From: Siphonodentalium dalli
Lineage: Eukaryota > Mollusca > Scaphopoda > Gadilida > Siphonodentaliidae
Assembly (NCBI GenBank): GCA_032622095.1
Contig: CP136063.1
Span: 183,931,956 to 183,995,955, forward strand
Length of the DNA stretch: 64,000 nucleotides
Direction of reading: 5' to 3'
Shown: positions 22,801 to 31,292 of the stretch, one piece after another
Position numbering within the stretch: the first letter of the stretch is position 1
Layout: each line of letters opens with the position of its first letter
The notes under the pieces: generated by a model
Databases searched by the model: none
What the model was told of the DNA's origin: nothing
Seen by the model: the letters and a program-made list of their open reading frames with translations, nothing else
Position numbers and translations under genes: made by a program

Positions 22801-23795
22801 TGTGCGCCATTTTGGCAGTTATCTTGGATTAGGATTGCCGAAATTTTGTTGATACTGCTGTGAATATGATCGAGCCAACTATATACTCTGTACATATAAA
22901 CCTTTTTTCACTAAATTGATTCTCCCATTATTTATAAAGGTATACATTGGAATGGTCAATTATACATAAATCAGGGGGATTTTCATGAAATATAAGCATA
23001 CGACATGTATACGAACGTATGTTACAAGTGCAACGATTCCCATTCCTACATATGGCTGTTTGTTGAACTTACTTGACATAATTATCATGGACTTGTTCGG
23101 GTGCATGGAACTGATAAGTTAGTACTCAAGCGTTATGCCAACCTGGGGAATGTAGCATTTTACTAACATCGCCGAAAATTTCAAAGAAATCGACCATACC
23201 ACTCCATATAAAACATCGTCTGAACTACGCTCAATTGTAAATATTTACATCTCGATTCGGGACGCAACTAGCGACGATAAACACACACAATTGATTTCGA
23301 CAACGAGAGTCATTGCATTTAATTAATATATCAGAATGACAGTGTGTGTTGTCAATTTGGATTAATATTCGTAAAAATAACTACTTTGAGCAAGATTATT
23401 CTCCATTTCTATTTGTTTTCACATCACTTTAACATTTCACAAGGGAACTACTACTGAGTAATTAGTAAAGAAAATGTGAAATATCAAAAGAAAACAAAAA
23501 TGACCCACAAGCATGATTGACGTCAAATTGTCTAGTGTGAACAAGTCACTTGTGAAAATAATTAATATATTAATACATATATATTTCCAGATTTCCCATT
23601 ATACACAACGACACAGACATGTACCACGTAATAGTCTACCTATAGTTTGCTTTTAGTTGATTTACCTTTTAGCGATATCTCCTCGAGGACTTCGACGATT
23701 AGTTTCCCGTTAACGAATGCGCCAGGAAGATAGACAACGTTGGTGTTTCCTGTGTCCGCTGCCAATTCGATCGCATACTTTCCTAGTTTGCCCAT
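4717..23795 (-). CDS. Alpha-arrestin (ARRDC-type) gene A, six exons, frameshifted tail
   Basis: Coding exons on the minus strand: 23666-23795, 17681-17800, 15950-16182, 14483-14665, 7241-7426, 4717-4869. All junctions are GT-AG and phases match across introns, giving about 334 residues. The arrestin N-domain is in exons 1-3 (start MGKLGKYAIEL; later NPGYHQFPFSF and RPWRLNDK). The interdomain Cys cluster (YTCFCCCKSGPI) opens exon 4. The C-domain runs through exon 5 to the family signature VVIGTVPIA in exon 6. Known family members are cytosolic/endosomal adaptors that bind NEDD4-type ubiquitin ligases through PPxY tails and direct receptor trafficking. Here the frame read from the arrestin core ends at 4717, while a PPPSYEQV tail lies in another frame of the same exon (stop at 4680), so the PY motif is lost as assembled. 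Gene B lies upstream on the same strand. The family assignment is strong; the exact orthologue is not resolved. Confidence 0.88.
4870..7240. other. Gene A intron 5, no recognised element
   Basis: AT-rich intron. Short plus-strand open stretches around 6165-6360 and 6600-6800 match no family I recognise. Nothing firmly annotatable. Confidence 0.4.
7241..7426 (-). CDS. Gene A exon 5
   Basis: The exon is 186 bp, between acceptor TTTTTTTCAG and donor GTGAGTAT. It encodes VVITKEELKPGKEG, ERITVPPTMT and CNLINISYLVR, typical of the arrestin C-domain stretch that precedes the VIGT signature. It ends in phase 0. Confidence 0.9.
8647..10145 (-). mobile_element. LINE (non-LTR) 3' fragment, degenerate
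   Basis: On the minus strand the 3' end is AATAAAGCATTAC then (TTAC)n at 8647-8670. Broken reading frames carry the post-RT region: KVNTQKTKIMIF and FPYLGI (about 9960-10060), SSRGEFYRMLKE and MRTTNHRLGVE (about 9390-9510), and a C-terminal CDEFHFVMVCPEL motif (about 9260-9295). The same order occurs in the LINE at 28770-30657. Frameshifts and the lack of RT motifs show a dead 5'-truncated copy in gene A intron 4. Confidence 0.8.
10431..10960. repeat. Dispersed repeat with terminal hairpin (copy 1)
   Basis: Aligns along its length with 31321-31860: TTCAATAAA.CCATTC, AATTGTGATAT, ACAGGAAATA.TG.CAGGTGA, and ACGCGGGCAAACAACGCATA. It ends in a hairpin at about 10840-10935 (AGCGGAATTTTACAAAACTC and its inverse, loop region CCTCGCCAAAGACTCGG). 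It is non-coding, and the superfamily is unknown. Confidence 0.7.
10985..11219 (+). repeat. Tandem ~75-110 bp repeat interrupted by Helitrons
   Basis: Units contain ATCCGGTATATATAATATGA, CATGTACA, TCGATATATATCGATAAC and TAAGGTATATA. A further unit resumes at about 12509-12570 beyond the inserted Helitrons. Confidence 0.65.
11220..12027 (-). mobile_element. Non-autonomous Helitron
   Basis: On the minus strand the 5' end is TCTATTATATATTTTGGAAG at 12027. It is followed by a GT-rich stretch, GAACGCGGCTGAACCGATTT and an internal TGACCTTGA block. The 3' end has a hairpin CCCGGACGAAGTCGGG, about 11 nt before terminal CTAG at 11220-11223, and is followed by T. It abuts a second element upstream. 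No Rep/helicase ORF. Confidence 0.82.
12028..12325 (-). mobile_element. Short Helitron abutting the previous one
   Basis: The 3' terminal CTAG at 12028-12031 directly adjoins the 5' TC of the neighbour. The 3' hairpin region (CCCGGACAACGTCGGGC) occurs twice (about 12036-12056 and 12080-12105). The 5' side is TCTCTTATATATTTTGATAC at about 12325. Two further copies of this head (about 12335-12370 and 12485-12510) lie outside it. Confidence 0.65.
12571..13146. other. Gene A intron 4, AT-rich, nothing recognised
   Basis: No reading frame or repeat boundary supported. Confidence 0.4.
13147..13359. mobile_element. Hairpin MITE, Tc1/mariner-like (copy 2)
   Basis: Same family as 4445-4644: arms of about 100 bp containing AATGCCCTAAGTAATCGACT, TAGTCGGAAATATGGCTTGT and TGCCATTCATCGGAAAGCTC. 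It is flanked by TA at 13145-13146 and 13360-13361. No ORF of its own. Confidence 0.88.
13362..14482. other. Gene A intron 4, part adjoining exon 4
   Basis: AT-rich, no recognised element. A plus-strand open stretch at 14055-14291 has no family resemblance that I can see. Confidence 0.35.
14483..14665 (-). CDS. Gene A exon 4
   Basis: The exon is 183 bp, between acceptor CTGTTTCAG and donor GTAAGATA. It encodes the cysteine cluster CFCCCKSGPI, then GYVPGETIIVNYEVRNRSR, which is the first strands of the arrestin C-domain. Length and phase are identical to gene B exon 4. Confidence 0.92.
15160..15297 (+). repeat. (GAT)n-type imperfect trinucleotide repeat
   Basis: GATGATGCT, GATGAC and GACGAT units. 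It would read as an Asp-rich tract on the plus strand, but it lies inside gene A intron 3 and is opposite in strand to the gene, so it is treated as a simple repeat. Confidence 0.85.
15950..16182 (-). CDS. Gene A exon 3
   Basis: The exon is 233 bp, between acceptor TGATACAG and donor GTAGACTC. The core of the arrestin N-domain is visible: GYHQFPFSFQLSLNIPPSFQ and IDRPWRLNDK. It is one codon longer than the 230-bp gene B exon. It ends in phase 0. Confidence 0.9.
17083..17178. repeat. Hairpin inverted repeat
   Basis: Arms are GATTTGCAGATAGATTGGGG, then TTGACCGGCA and its inverse TGCCGGTCAA, around the centre GAGTACTT. It looks like a small MITE relic in gene A intron 1 side sequence near exon 3. 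Confidence 0.6.
17681..17800 (-). CDS. Gene A exon 2
   Basis: The exon is 120 bp, between acceptor TTTCAG and donor GTAAATA. It encodes IGLLFEGRCDVHW, continuing the arrestin N-domain strand, and ends EKIQLLA plus one base. Length and phase match gene B exon 2 exactly. Confidence 0.87.
18161..18980 (+). repeat. Direct duplication in gene A intron 1
   Basis: 18161-18333 and 18747-18975 share AACTCTCTTGTGCT, ACGCAGGTTGAA, and then GGTACCACTTGTAA.ATTCCA before AAAGGG. No coding potential is recognised. Confidence 0.6.
19120..22435. mobile_element. Foldback-like element with minisatellite core
   Basis: The left arm (19120-19935) and right arm (about 21235-22435) are inverted copies. Examples are GGCCATGTTTTGAACGGAAA near 19880 versus its inverse near 21280, GGAACTATCTTATAGGTATC near 19650 versus inverse near 21515, and CGGAAAATGGCAGCC near 19250 versus 22241. 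The right arm has about 330 bp extra (roughly 21900-22230). The arms diverge noticeably, so it is old. It sits in gene A intron 1 and encodes nothing recognisable. Confidence 0.7.
19936..21090 (+). repeat. Diverged minisatellite core of the foldback element
   Basis: About 20 imperfect units of some 40-65 bp built from GTGTATATGTATACAA, GGAGTG, TGTATGGTCATG and GGTGGGGTG. The unit is not near-identical, so the array is old. The long open frames here (Thr/His/Tyr-rich on the minus strand) come from the repeat. Confidence 0.8.
22436..23084. other. Gene A intron 1, nothing recognised
   Basis: AT-rich sequence with scattered GCCATTTTGGC-type phrases related to the foldback arms. No gene. Confidence 0.35.
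23085..23375. other. Intron-1 segment shared with gene B
   Basis: Aligns by eye over about 290 bp with 53497-53783: GACTTGTTCGGG, CTGATAAGTTAGTA, ATCGACC.TACCACTCCAT, AAATATTTA, and GACAGTGTGTGTTGT. Both copies lie in intron 1 of an alpha-arrestin paralogue in the same orientation, so this is probably retained from the gene duplication. It could be a regulatory or RNA element. Confidence 0.6.
23666..23795 (-). CDS. Gene A exon 1 (start codon)
   Basis: The ATG at 23795-23793 sits in AATCGACATGG, and gene B has the same context. It encodes 43 residues plus one base, ending LEEISLK before GTAAATC. The start is chosen because both paralogues begin MGKLGKY at the same point. The first intron is about 5.9 kb. 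Confidence 0.87.
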
Positions 23796-24110
23796 GTCGA
23801 TTCAGTTATTGACCAACACGAGTGAATTATCAAATCCTGGCAATATACCATAGTTAATAACAGTTACACACACGCTATCACTTAGGTTATTATTTAAAGA
23901 ATCCATTTGACTCCTTATTTTCTATACAGAAATACAGCGTAGGAAACGTAGTACACCACAACAAAGCACACCCAATGGTTGGTGCAATGCAATCGATGGT
24001 CGTATTGTTAAGAGATGATTTTTATCGACAACGCTTGCGTTATTTTCATTCATGCAGCTTCAGTTTCCATAGTCCGCGTTTGCATTATAAACAAACACTG
24101 GGTACAGTAC

Positions 24111-24265
24111 GTTATTCCGATGGTTCAATAGTCCGAGGGTTCAATAGTCCGAGGGTTCAGTATAGTCCGATGATTCGATAGTCCGAGGGTTCAATAGTCC
24201 GAGGGTTCCATAGTCCGAGGGTTCCATAGTCCGAGGGTTCCATAGTCCGAGGGTTCGATATACTA
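24111..24265 (+). repeat. 16-bp minisatellite (array 1)
   Basis: Nine or so copies of GGTTCAATAGTCCGAG with variants (TTCCATAG, TTCGATAG). It lies 0.3-0.5 kb upstream of the gene A start codon. The same unit, inverted, forms arrays at 39.8 and 40.3 kb. Confidence 0.88.
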
Positions 24266-25251
24266 GTCGGCCATACACATACAGGCCCCAAACATGCAGC
24301 TATTTGCACAGGTCCCCAGAAAAAAATGACTCCAGCCCAATAGTACTTAATTAATCCTATAGAAAGGTATCTGAGGGCCTAATTTTTTATCACTTTTACA
24401 AAGTCTACAATCAGGTTCAAACTACACAAAAACTATTTTTGTTACATAACTTCCTCTTATATAGGTTGAAATATATTGTATTACTCTTCAATTTGATGTA
24501 TCCCTTGTAAAAATTGGTTACGAAAAACTCCGGTTATGAGCACAGGTCTGACGCAAACCGGCCATAACATTTCACTCGTTCGAGATGCGGAGGTGTCCGC
24601 TAAACTGGGTCAAAGGGTTGGATTTTTACACCGACTTGCCCTTCAAAAACACACTCAACGGCAAGTAGAATGTATATTATACATCATTGGATGCGGAAAT
24701 GTTTACTGCCCAATCCAAACTAACCAGGCCACATGATGGCATCGTATCTCTCGTATTTATTGAACAAATCAGTTTAACCCGGAAGCAAATTAAAATTTTC
24801 CAAAACCAGCCATTCCTGTGCCAATGGCTATTATACATATGTGAATTTATAGGGGAGGTGTTTGATGTATTTATTATGCTAAAAAGCACACAAATCTATT
24901 GACCAATTAGAGCCCAGTGTCTCCCAAAAGATCCTCACCACATCCGTTTAGGGGCGGTCCGAGCCTTAAACCGTTGTAACATTAAGCGATAGCGCGCTTT
25001 TTCGCAGAATAACGCCCTATACCTCTTCAGAACTAACTCCAATGGAATAAACGTGTTCAAAAACAAAATCACTTGAAACCTTACACCACATCATTAATTC
25101 TTCTTTTCGTGGAAATTTCTATATAGATCTATAAAATGTGGAAGAAATCGGCGACAAATTAATATTGTTATTAATTAATGTCCTTGCCTTCAACTCCCCA
25201 TTCCTGGTCTCTACTTGGTCATCTTTATCCATACTATTACAATCATGGGTA
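24266..25251. other. Intergenic, nothing recognised
   Basis: No supported gene or repeat boundary between the minisatellite and the Helitron. Short overlapping open stretches at 24536-24900 show no family motif. Confidence 0.35.
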
Positions 25252-26231
25252 TCTATTATATATTTTGGAAGATCTGTGTGTGTGTGTGTTCGCGATGGAC
25301 TCGAACACGGCTGGACCGATTTCGACCAAACTTGGTACGGACACGTAATTCGACCCGGGAACGAACATGTGCCCGTCCATTTGTCCGTGCGGCGTCACCT
25401 TGACCTTCAAAACTCATATATCGGGATCCGCAGTGCTATCACGCCGGATTTAGCACTGCGATGCAGGGAGGATAACTCTATATTCATACGTCGACGAACG
25501 TAAGCGTTTTGCAGGCAATTGCGCATCGTGTATTTTTCCCAAAATTATAACATTTACAATATATATTGTCAATTTGCAGGCTATTAAAAATCGTGCATCT
25601 ATCCCAAAATATATCATTTATTACAATTTCTGATATATAAATTTTGTTACTTAGGTCTATTGTCGATAGATTTATTTTTTGTATATTCACACCACGCATA
25701 GGCTCAAGCTGTTTACATTTAGCCCGCGGGTCTGGAATCTCATCCAAGAATCCATTTAGCTGAAATAATACTTCGTTGTTGCGAAATGGAATCTACCGGT
25801 GGCCCCAAACCGTCAATGCCAACAACATCGACATTGTTCAACTTTGACGGCGAGAAAATAATTAGTTAAAATTTACTACACAATGCTAATTTATCTTTAC
25901 GTTGAAGCTTGATAATTAACGAGGCGCGTTTATATACTTTAGTGGAAATCAAATCGGGTAAAACTGGCGGATTTTTACGGACGAAATTTGATACATAGGG
26001 TATCTCGGTATCCGCTGGGCCGATTTCCCGGTATCCGCTGGGCCAATTTCCACCATTTTTGGGGTGTTGGTGTTGGTAAACTGCCAGACGGATTTTGACG
26101 AAATTTGATACTTTGTGGTAATTGTTTCCAGGGAGTGTTTTGGACGGGTCAAATCGTGACCCCACCTGACCTTAACCTTCAAAATGGTCAATTCAATGTC
26201 AAAGCCCGGACGAAGTCGGGTCACCTTCTAG
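25252..26231 (+). mobile_element. Complete non-autonomous Helitron, 980 bp
   Basis: The 5' end is TCTATTATATATTTTGGAAG, then (GT)n, CGCGATGGACTCGAACACGG and CTGGACCGATTTCGACCAAA. The internal part carries TGACCTTGA-type blocks. The 3' end has the hairpin CCCGGACGAAGTCGGG, 11 nt, then CTAG at 26228-26231. The host flanks are A at 25251 and T at 26232, the canonical AT target. No Rep/helicase ORF, so it depends on an autonomous partner. Confidence 0.88.
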
Positions 26232-26869
26232 TATAATATATGACTTGAGCGCTTTACCATTTCTGACTATGGTTTTCTTGTAAATGCCTGTGGGGTTCGT
26301 TTGAGCTATTTTGTCAGCAACAGAAGCGAAACGGTGGATACAACAATATATAAGAAAATAAAGTGGTGTGATGTTTTTTATGGAATTATTGAAATTTGTT
26401 TTCATATTTCCAAATATTAAAAGGAAAACACTTAGCATTAATATGCACACACACTGTGTTTAACCACTTCTATGTTATGTCCGAGGCATCAATATACACT
26501 CCTATGTTATCAAAATGTTAGTTGTGTGCTGAAAATTGAGAGTAACCATTTGCAACAACTGTTACAGTCAAGAACCAGTCCCAATTAATGCACATGTTGG
26601 TATTCAGGTCATTCACTCAAGCAGGGAGAAATGAACTGCAAATAGGCCAAATTATTAGATAGCTGTTCAGCTGGGGAATTGGCTATGGTAATATGACCTA
26701 ATACCTTCTAAGCGAAAGGTTTATAACAGTCTTACAAAATAGATGCTTACAATGTTCCAGCACTCAACTAACATTCTGTTAACATTCCAGCAGTATTTCT
26801 CTCTAGTAAATAGTCAGTCGAGCCTTTTACTAGTCCATATCATGCACTTTTTATGGCAGTTATTCATTT

Positions 26870-27420
26870 CCAATCAATGTTTAGCTCAACTTGACAAAGT
26901 AAAGTTTTAGCGCTTGCCATGGGTTAGTCGACCCTCCGAACGCCAGTGTGTCCATCAATAATTTCCTTTAGCAAACCGTACAGGTCACATCTCTCATCCA
27001 ATCGTCAACAAACTTCATATGAAACTTGGTAGGGTGACATCGATTGGAGCCTTCCATATGTTTAGAAATTCGTTAAAAAGATGGTTGCCAACAGCAATCT
27101 TGGATTTCAAATTTGAATACACAAGCACACCTTGCAGCCTGCATTTATTGGAGAATGGTTTTGGCAAGTTTGTGATCACCTTTAGATAGGTGTTATCGAA
27201 TTTCTGATGAAAAACATGGCCGCCGGCAGCCATTTTGGATTTTATTTTTTGCATGACTAAATCCTTTGGCGAACCCTACATATCACATTCTTCATCTGAT
27301 CGTCACTTAACTGCATATGGATCGTCTGGTGACAACTAGATTGGAGCCATCGAATGTGCCGTGGATTCAAGTGACATAGTGCATCCGCATTTACTTACAC
27401 ATGTGGGTCACACAAAGCTA
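26870..27420 (-). repeat. Degenerate tandem repeat with GGCCGCC(A/G) phrases
   Basis: Blocks of 130-180 bp repeat the order: TCATATGAAACTTGG / GGTGACAT.GATTGGAGCC / AAACATGGCCGCCGGCAGCC / TTGGATTT. The same family in the other orientation is at 33805-34630 and, diverged, at 36830-37430 and 50370-50655. Non-coding. Confidence 0.6.
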
Positions 27421-27578
27421 CATATTTCAGCCAATCAGCTTTATAGTCCACATATGTCAAGGTCACTAGAGGGGAAATGACATTTTATGGAACCAAAGTA
27501 GTATATATATATATCACAGTTTAAAGTGGCGTGTGCACCGTTATATATATTGTCCAAGAATAACTGTTTGAGTAACTT

Positions 27579-27957
27579 TTGTAGACATTATCCTCAAACC
27601 CCTCTGTGGAAAAATACCGAGCATCCTCAGAGATGACATGGACTTCATCCGTAAATTAACACGTGAAATAAAAGAGGGTAGATACTAGTGAGCTGCGATG
27701 TTACAAATTTATATTCATGCATCCCCCATTCACTTGGAAAGGACGCACTTAGATTTTGGACGAAGGAACATAATGACACACTGGACCATCGCTTCAGTGA
27801 GGATTTTATTCTAAACGTAGTGAACATCGTTTCAGAAAATAATAATTTTTTCTTATATATATGGCAGAGTCAGTATTACGGAGAGAAATTATCTGGAAAC
27901 TTATGTTCCATGTTTCGAGACCACCTATCATATGTAGAAACCCGAACTTAGGGAGGC
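27579..27957 (+). mobile_element. Penelope-like element reverse transcriptase fragment
   Basis: Frame 1 (27579-27688) reads VDIILKPLCGKIPSILRDDM, then DFIRKLTREIKEGRY and a stop. A second frame continues SCDVTNLYSCIPHSLGKDAL, then RFWTKEH and FILNVVNIVSENNNFF. This order (LKPL, RD..DFI.K, CDV..LY..IP) is the classical start of the Penelope RT palm. It breaks down after the ENNFF/YY region, before the catalytic YxDD. Frameshifted and truncated. Confidence 0.8.
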
Positions 27958-27959
27958 GT

Positions 27960-28769
27960 TACTGTGATGCTGAGCAGTTAATTGAATGATAAAGAATAAG
28001 GACATTCAAACAGTTTGAGATAATTATTTGTATTGTGTAGATAAAACTGATATCATTTAAAACATTTCTTCAATGAATGCGGGCTGCATTGTGTGTCGAC
28101 CGATATGATCTGCTGATAAAGGCCCACTTAATTTCCGAATGCCGAGATCACATTATATATAACCTATTCCATTGTATATATCATATATGGGAGAGGAACT
28201 AATATATATATATTCTACCAGAATACGGAATAGCTATGGCGTAAGAGTGTCCACCAAGTGACAGAGAATCTCAAATTCACACCAAGATTTTCCCCGTTGT
28301 ATACCCCAGAATGATTCATAGTTCAGGATATAGAGTTATTCCTCTTCCATTGAGATTAATAGATTAATCGACTGACAGTAGGATAATTTATTTACAATAT
28401 ACACATGAATAATACAATGACAGTAACATATAATAATATAAATGCTGCATATATTGTTGGGGGTTAGCCTAGCTCTATCGGGCTGAAACCTGATCGAAAT
28501 TAGCACATATATAGATAGATTTATTTCTTATACCATACATCAATGCTTGAAAGAAAACATGTTTACATATGTATACATAATATCAGAGGCAGTGTTAGAC
28601 GAATAAAGAAGATATCAATTCAATAAAGATATATTATTATGGTTGTAACCTATCAGGGGCAGGGTAAAACAGTCACTGGATAAGACCAATAAGGACCCCA
28701 CACCATACTACCCTAAGGCATAACCGTGGGGAGGCATAGTATGCGGCATCACTCTGACCTCATCAAGTA
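27960..28769. other. Intergenic, repeat-poor
   Basis: No gene recognised. The part nearest 28770 may be the 3' UTR of the neighbouring LINE, but no tail could be defined. Confidence 0.35.
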
Positions 28770-30657
28770 GCTAGTCGACCATCCATAATCTTGACAAATT
28801 TACAGAGTCTCCTAACTATCGATGATGTTCTCGTGGAGAACAATTTTTTTTAGTTTCATTGGACTTGGGTAATTCCAGTATGACTTGTGCAACAGCATTT
28901 TCGCTCTGTTGATAATGATTGACAGTATAATATATAGTAAATTTCGTCACCTATTTGGCCGTTGTTACATAGTGTACATATTCGATCATCACGGGGCCGG
29001 GGGTGTACTATGCCACCTACCCTTTTCTATTGGCAATGAGTCGTTGCTTGTTCTGAATCGAGCTAGGGTAAATTTTATGTCATCACAAAACTCGGAGATG
29101 TAATATTTCTGATCAAAGTCCGGTTTTAATATCCTGTATATTTCTCCTCGACTGGAGCGTTTACACAATCCATGCCACTGTTCAATAGATTAATCAGTCA
29201 GTTTCTGTTTCGCCAGCGATATGGTTATATTTAAATCTATGGCGGGATTCTGTCCGATCCACAAATACGACAATCCACAATCATTTAAAATGCTCTTCAC
29301 TTTTCTCAGCCGAGGTGTGTACAATCCGTCAGTTTCGGATATCATGAGGGCAGTTTGATACAGTTTTTGGGCGAGACAATTAACTGATCCGCTCAAAAGC
29401 TTGATCAAATAGCTAATTATCCTCACCGTAATGGTGACACCGAGGGAGTATCGTCCCAATTCACCGTGTACCATGAAGCTGGGAGTGGTGGATCTCAAGA
29501 CAGTATAGAAACATTTTGCAAAATTTCAAATGCATCCTTTCTATGATGGAGTTGTCTCCAACTCCCCATATTTCTGAACCATAAATCAGAATGCGTAAAA
29601 CCATAGTGTCAAATAATCGCAAATGCGCATTGATCGATAGTCCGATTCTGAATACTTCATACATTGAATGAGTAGCCTTTCTAACTGCAGCGCGATTAGC
29701 TTCTGTAAAGGACCCATTTCTGGAAAGAGATATACCCAAATAGTTGAATGAGCTAGCTACTTCTTAAATTAAGATTAATATTATTGAATGAAAGGCCAAG
29801 ATGTTTGGGTTGTCGCCCCCGTGAGAAGTAAACTACATTGTTCGATTCGGCGAATAAAACGGTATCGTCAGCGTAAAAAATGACACACAATTTCAGATAA
29901 CAGTCTATTTTTTTATCCATTTCATTAGAAACTGTTCCCATTCCCTCCACGTCCGCACCAAGAAATCGCTCAGGTCATTTATGTACAAGGAAAAAAGAAA
30001 AGGAGAGACATTGTCACCCTGTTTTAAACCAACCGCAGAAGGGAACGGCTCTGACTCTTGGCCATTTGACAATACTTTCGACTTAAAATTGTCATACATA
30101 TTCACGATTACACGATATATTTTACCAGTGATTTGGTTTAATCTGAGTTTAAACCACATACCTTCTCTCCAAACTCTGTCAAAGGCTTTCTCGAAATCTA
30201 TGAATGCACAGAACATCTTCTTGTTCTTATGTCTAGCAATTTCAAGTAAAGAATTAATTATAAAAATGTTGTCAACGGTCGAATGTTTTTTTCGAAATCC
30301 TGACTGATTTTCATGAATTACATTGAACATATGAGAAAATTGCGCGAGTCTCACATTCAAAATTGACGTAAATAGTTTCCCCAAACAACTCAGTAATGTT
30401 ATACCCCTATAATTGCCTGGTTCCTGCTTGCTTTCTTTCTTTTTATATATTGGGATAATATAACCCACGAGCCATGAATCCGAGATACACCCTATATCGA
30501 GCACATAGTTAAAGAGTTTTATCAGTAACGGCATGAGTTTTCCCGCTGAAGCTTTTATGTATTCGTTGCGGATTCCGTCATCGGATGATGCTTTGTCTGG
30601 CTTTAAATGGCTTATACCGAACACACGCCGGTACCTTGACAATAACAACATGTTCAC
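28770..30657 (-). mobile_element. LINE (non-LTR) reverse transcriptase, frameshifted
   Basis: From 30657 downward the RT domain reads IIPIYKKKESKQEPGNYRGI, LLSCLGKLFTSILN, GFRKKHSTVDNIFII, FIDFEKAFDRVWREGM and GLKQGDNVSPFLFSLYINDL. After a frameshift near 29930 comes FYADDTVLFAES with the catalytic YADD. Then follow NYLGISLSRNGSFTEANRAA, LFDTMVLRILIYGSEIWG, HGELGRYSL and the C-terminal SSRGEIYRILKP and CTLCNNGQIGDE. Endonuclease and ORF1 are absent. It has several frameshifts and stops, so it is a dead 5'-truncated copy. Exact clade not assigned. Confidence 0.9.
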
Positions 30658-31065
30658 AGTTCATTACACCGAATAAGTTGATAGTACAATGTTTTTGGAG
30701 CTTCCTCTTTCAAATGGTATACAATATGATTTAGATTCAAAAGAAAGCCTTACCGTTTTAAACTTTCTAGTTATTAACCATTTTAGGGCACATTTTTTAT
30801 ATCGGACAAAAACACCGGCCGTTGCCATGGAAACACACATTTTGCATACTAAGCTACACTGTCCCATTGTGCCCCAGCACTAAGATAAACATCAGATTAT
30901 AAGCTGTCAGATAAATGTTTATATAATTTGCCCACCAAAATGGTATCATTTTCGGTCCTGGCCCATGGACTAAATTGGCCGTTTTCTCATCGCGGCCAAT
31001 ATATCAATAGTGATGCCAGTTGACTACACTGTAATTTGAGGTTCAAATGAGCACTGCATGTCCCT
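30658..31065. other. Intergenic spacer between LINE and gene B 3' end
   Basis: About 400 bp with no recognised element. It should contain the gene B 3' UTR. Confidence 0.4.
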
Positions 31066-31071
31066 TTTATT
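31066..31071 (-). promoter_or_regulatory. Possible polyadenylation signal of gene B
   Basis: AATAAA on the minus strand lies about 20 nt after the gene B stop. This would give an unusually short 3' UTR, so the real signal may be further down. Confidence 0.25.
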
Positions 31072-31091
31072 TACAATCACTCTTCGTTCGC

Positions 31092-31292
31092 TCAGGTATA
31101 CAGCTGTTGTCCACTTGGAACATTGCATACCTCTGCATATGAAGGCAGAGGAGGGAGTCTTGCTGGTGGGAAGTTCTGTTGTAAACTGTTTGTCGTGGAA
31201 AATGACGTAGTTGTTGCTATAGGGACAGTTCCTATAACGACCGGAACATCAACTTGTTTCCTCAGGTGACAGCCAGATGGATTCATGTCAAG
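31092..31292 (-). CDS. Gene B exon 6 (stop codon)
   Basis: The acceptor is TATCTTGCAG. It encodes LDMNPSGCHLRKQVDVPVV, IGTVPIA, a short linker, PPARLPPLPSYAEV and a TGA at 31092-31094. PSYAEV matches the PPSYAEV tail motif of vertebrate ARRDC proteins, but the first proline of PPxY is leucine here. Confidence 0.9.
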   Translation of the reverse strand, partial: LDMNPSGCHLRKQVDVPVVIGTVPIATTTSFSTTNSLQQNFPPARLPPLPSYAEVCNVPSGQQLYT

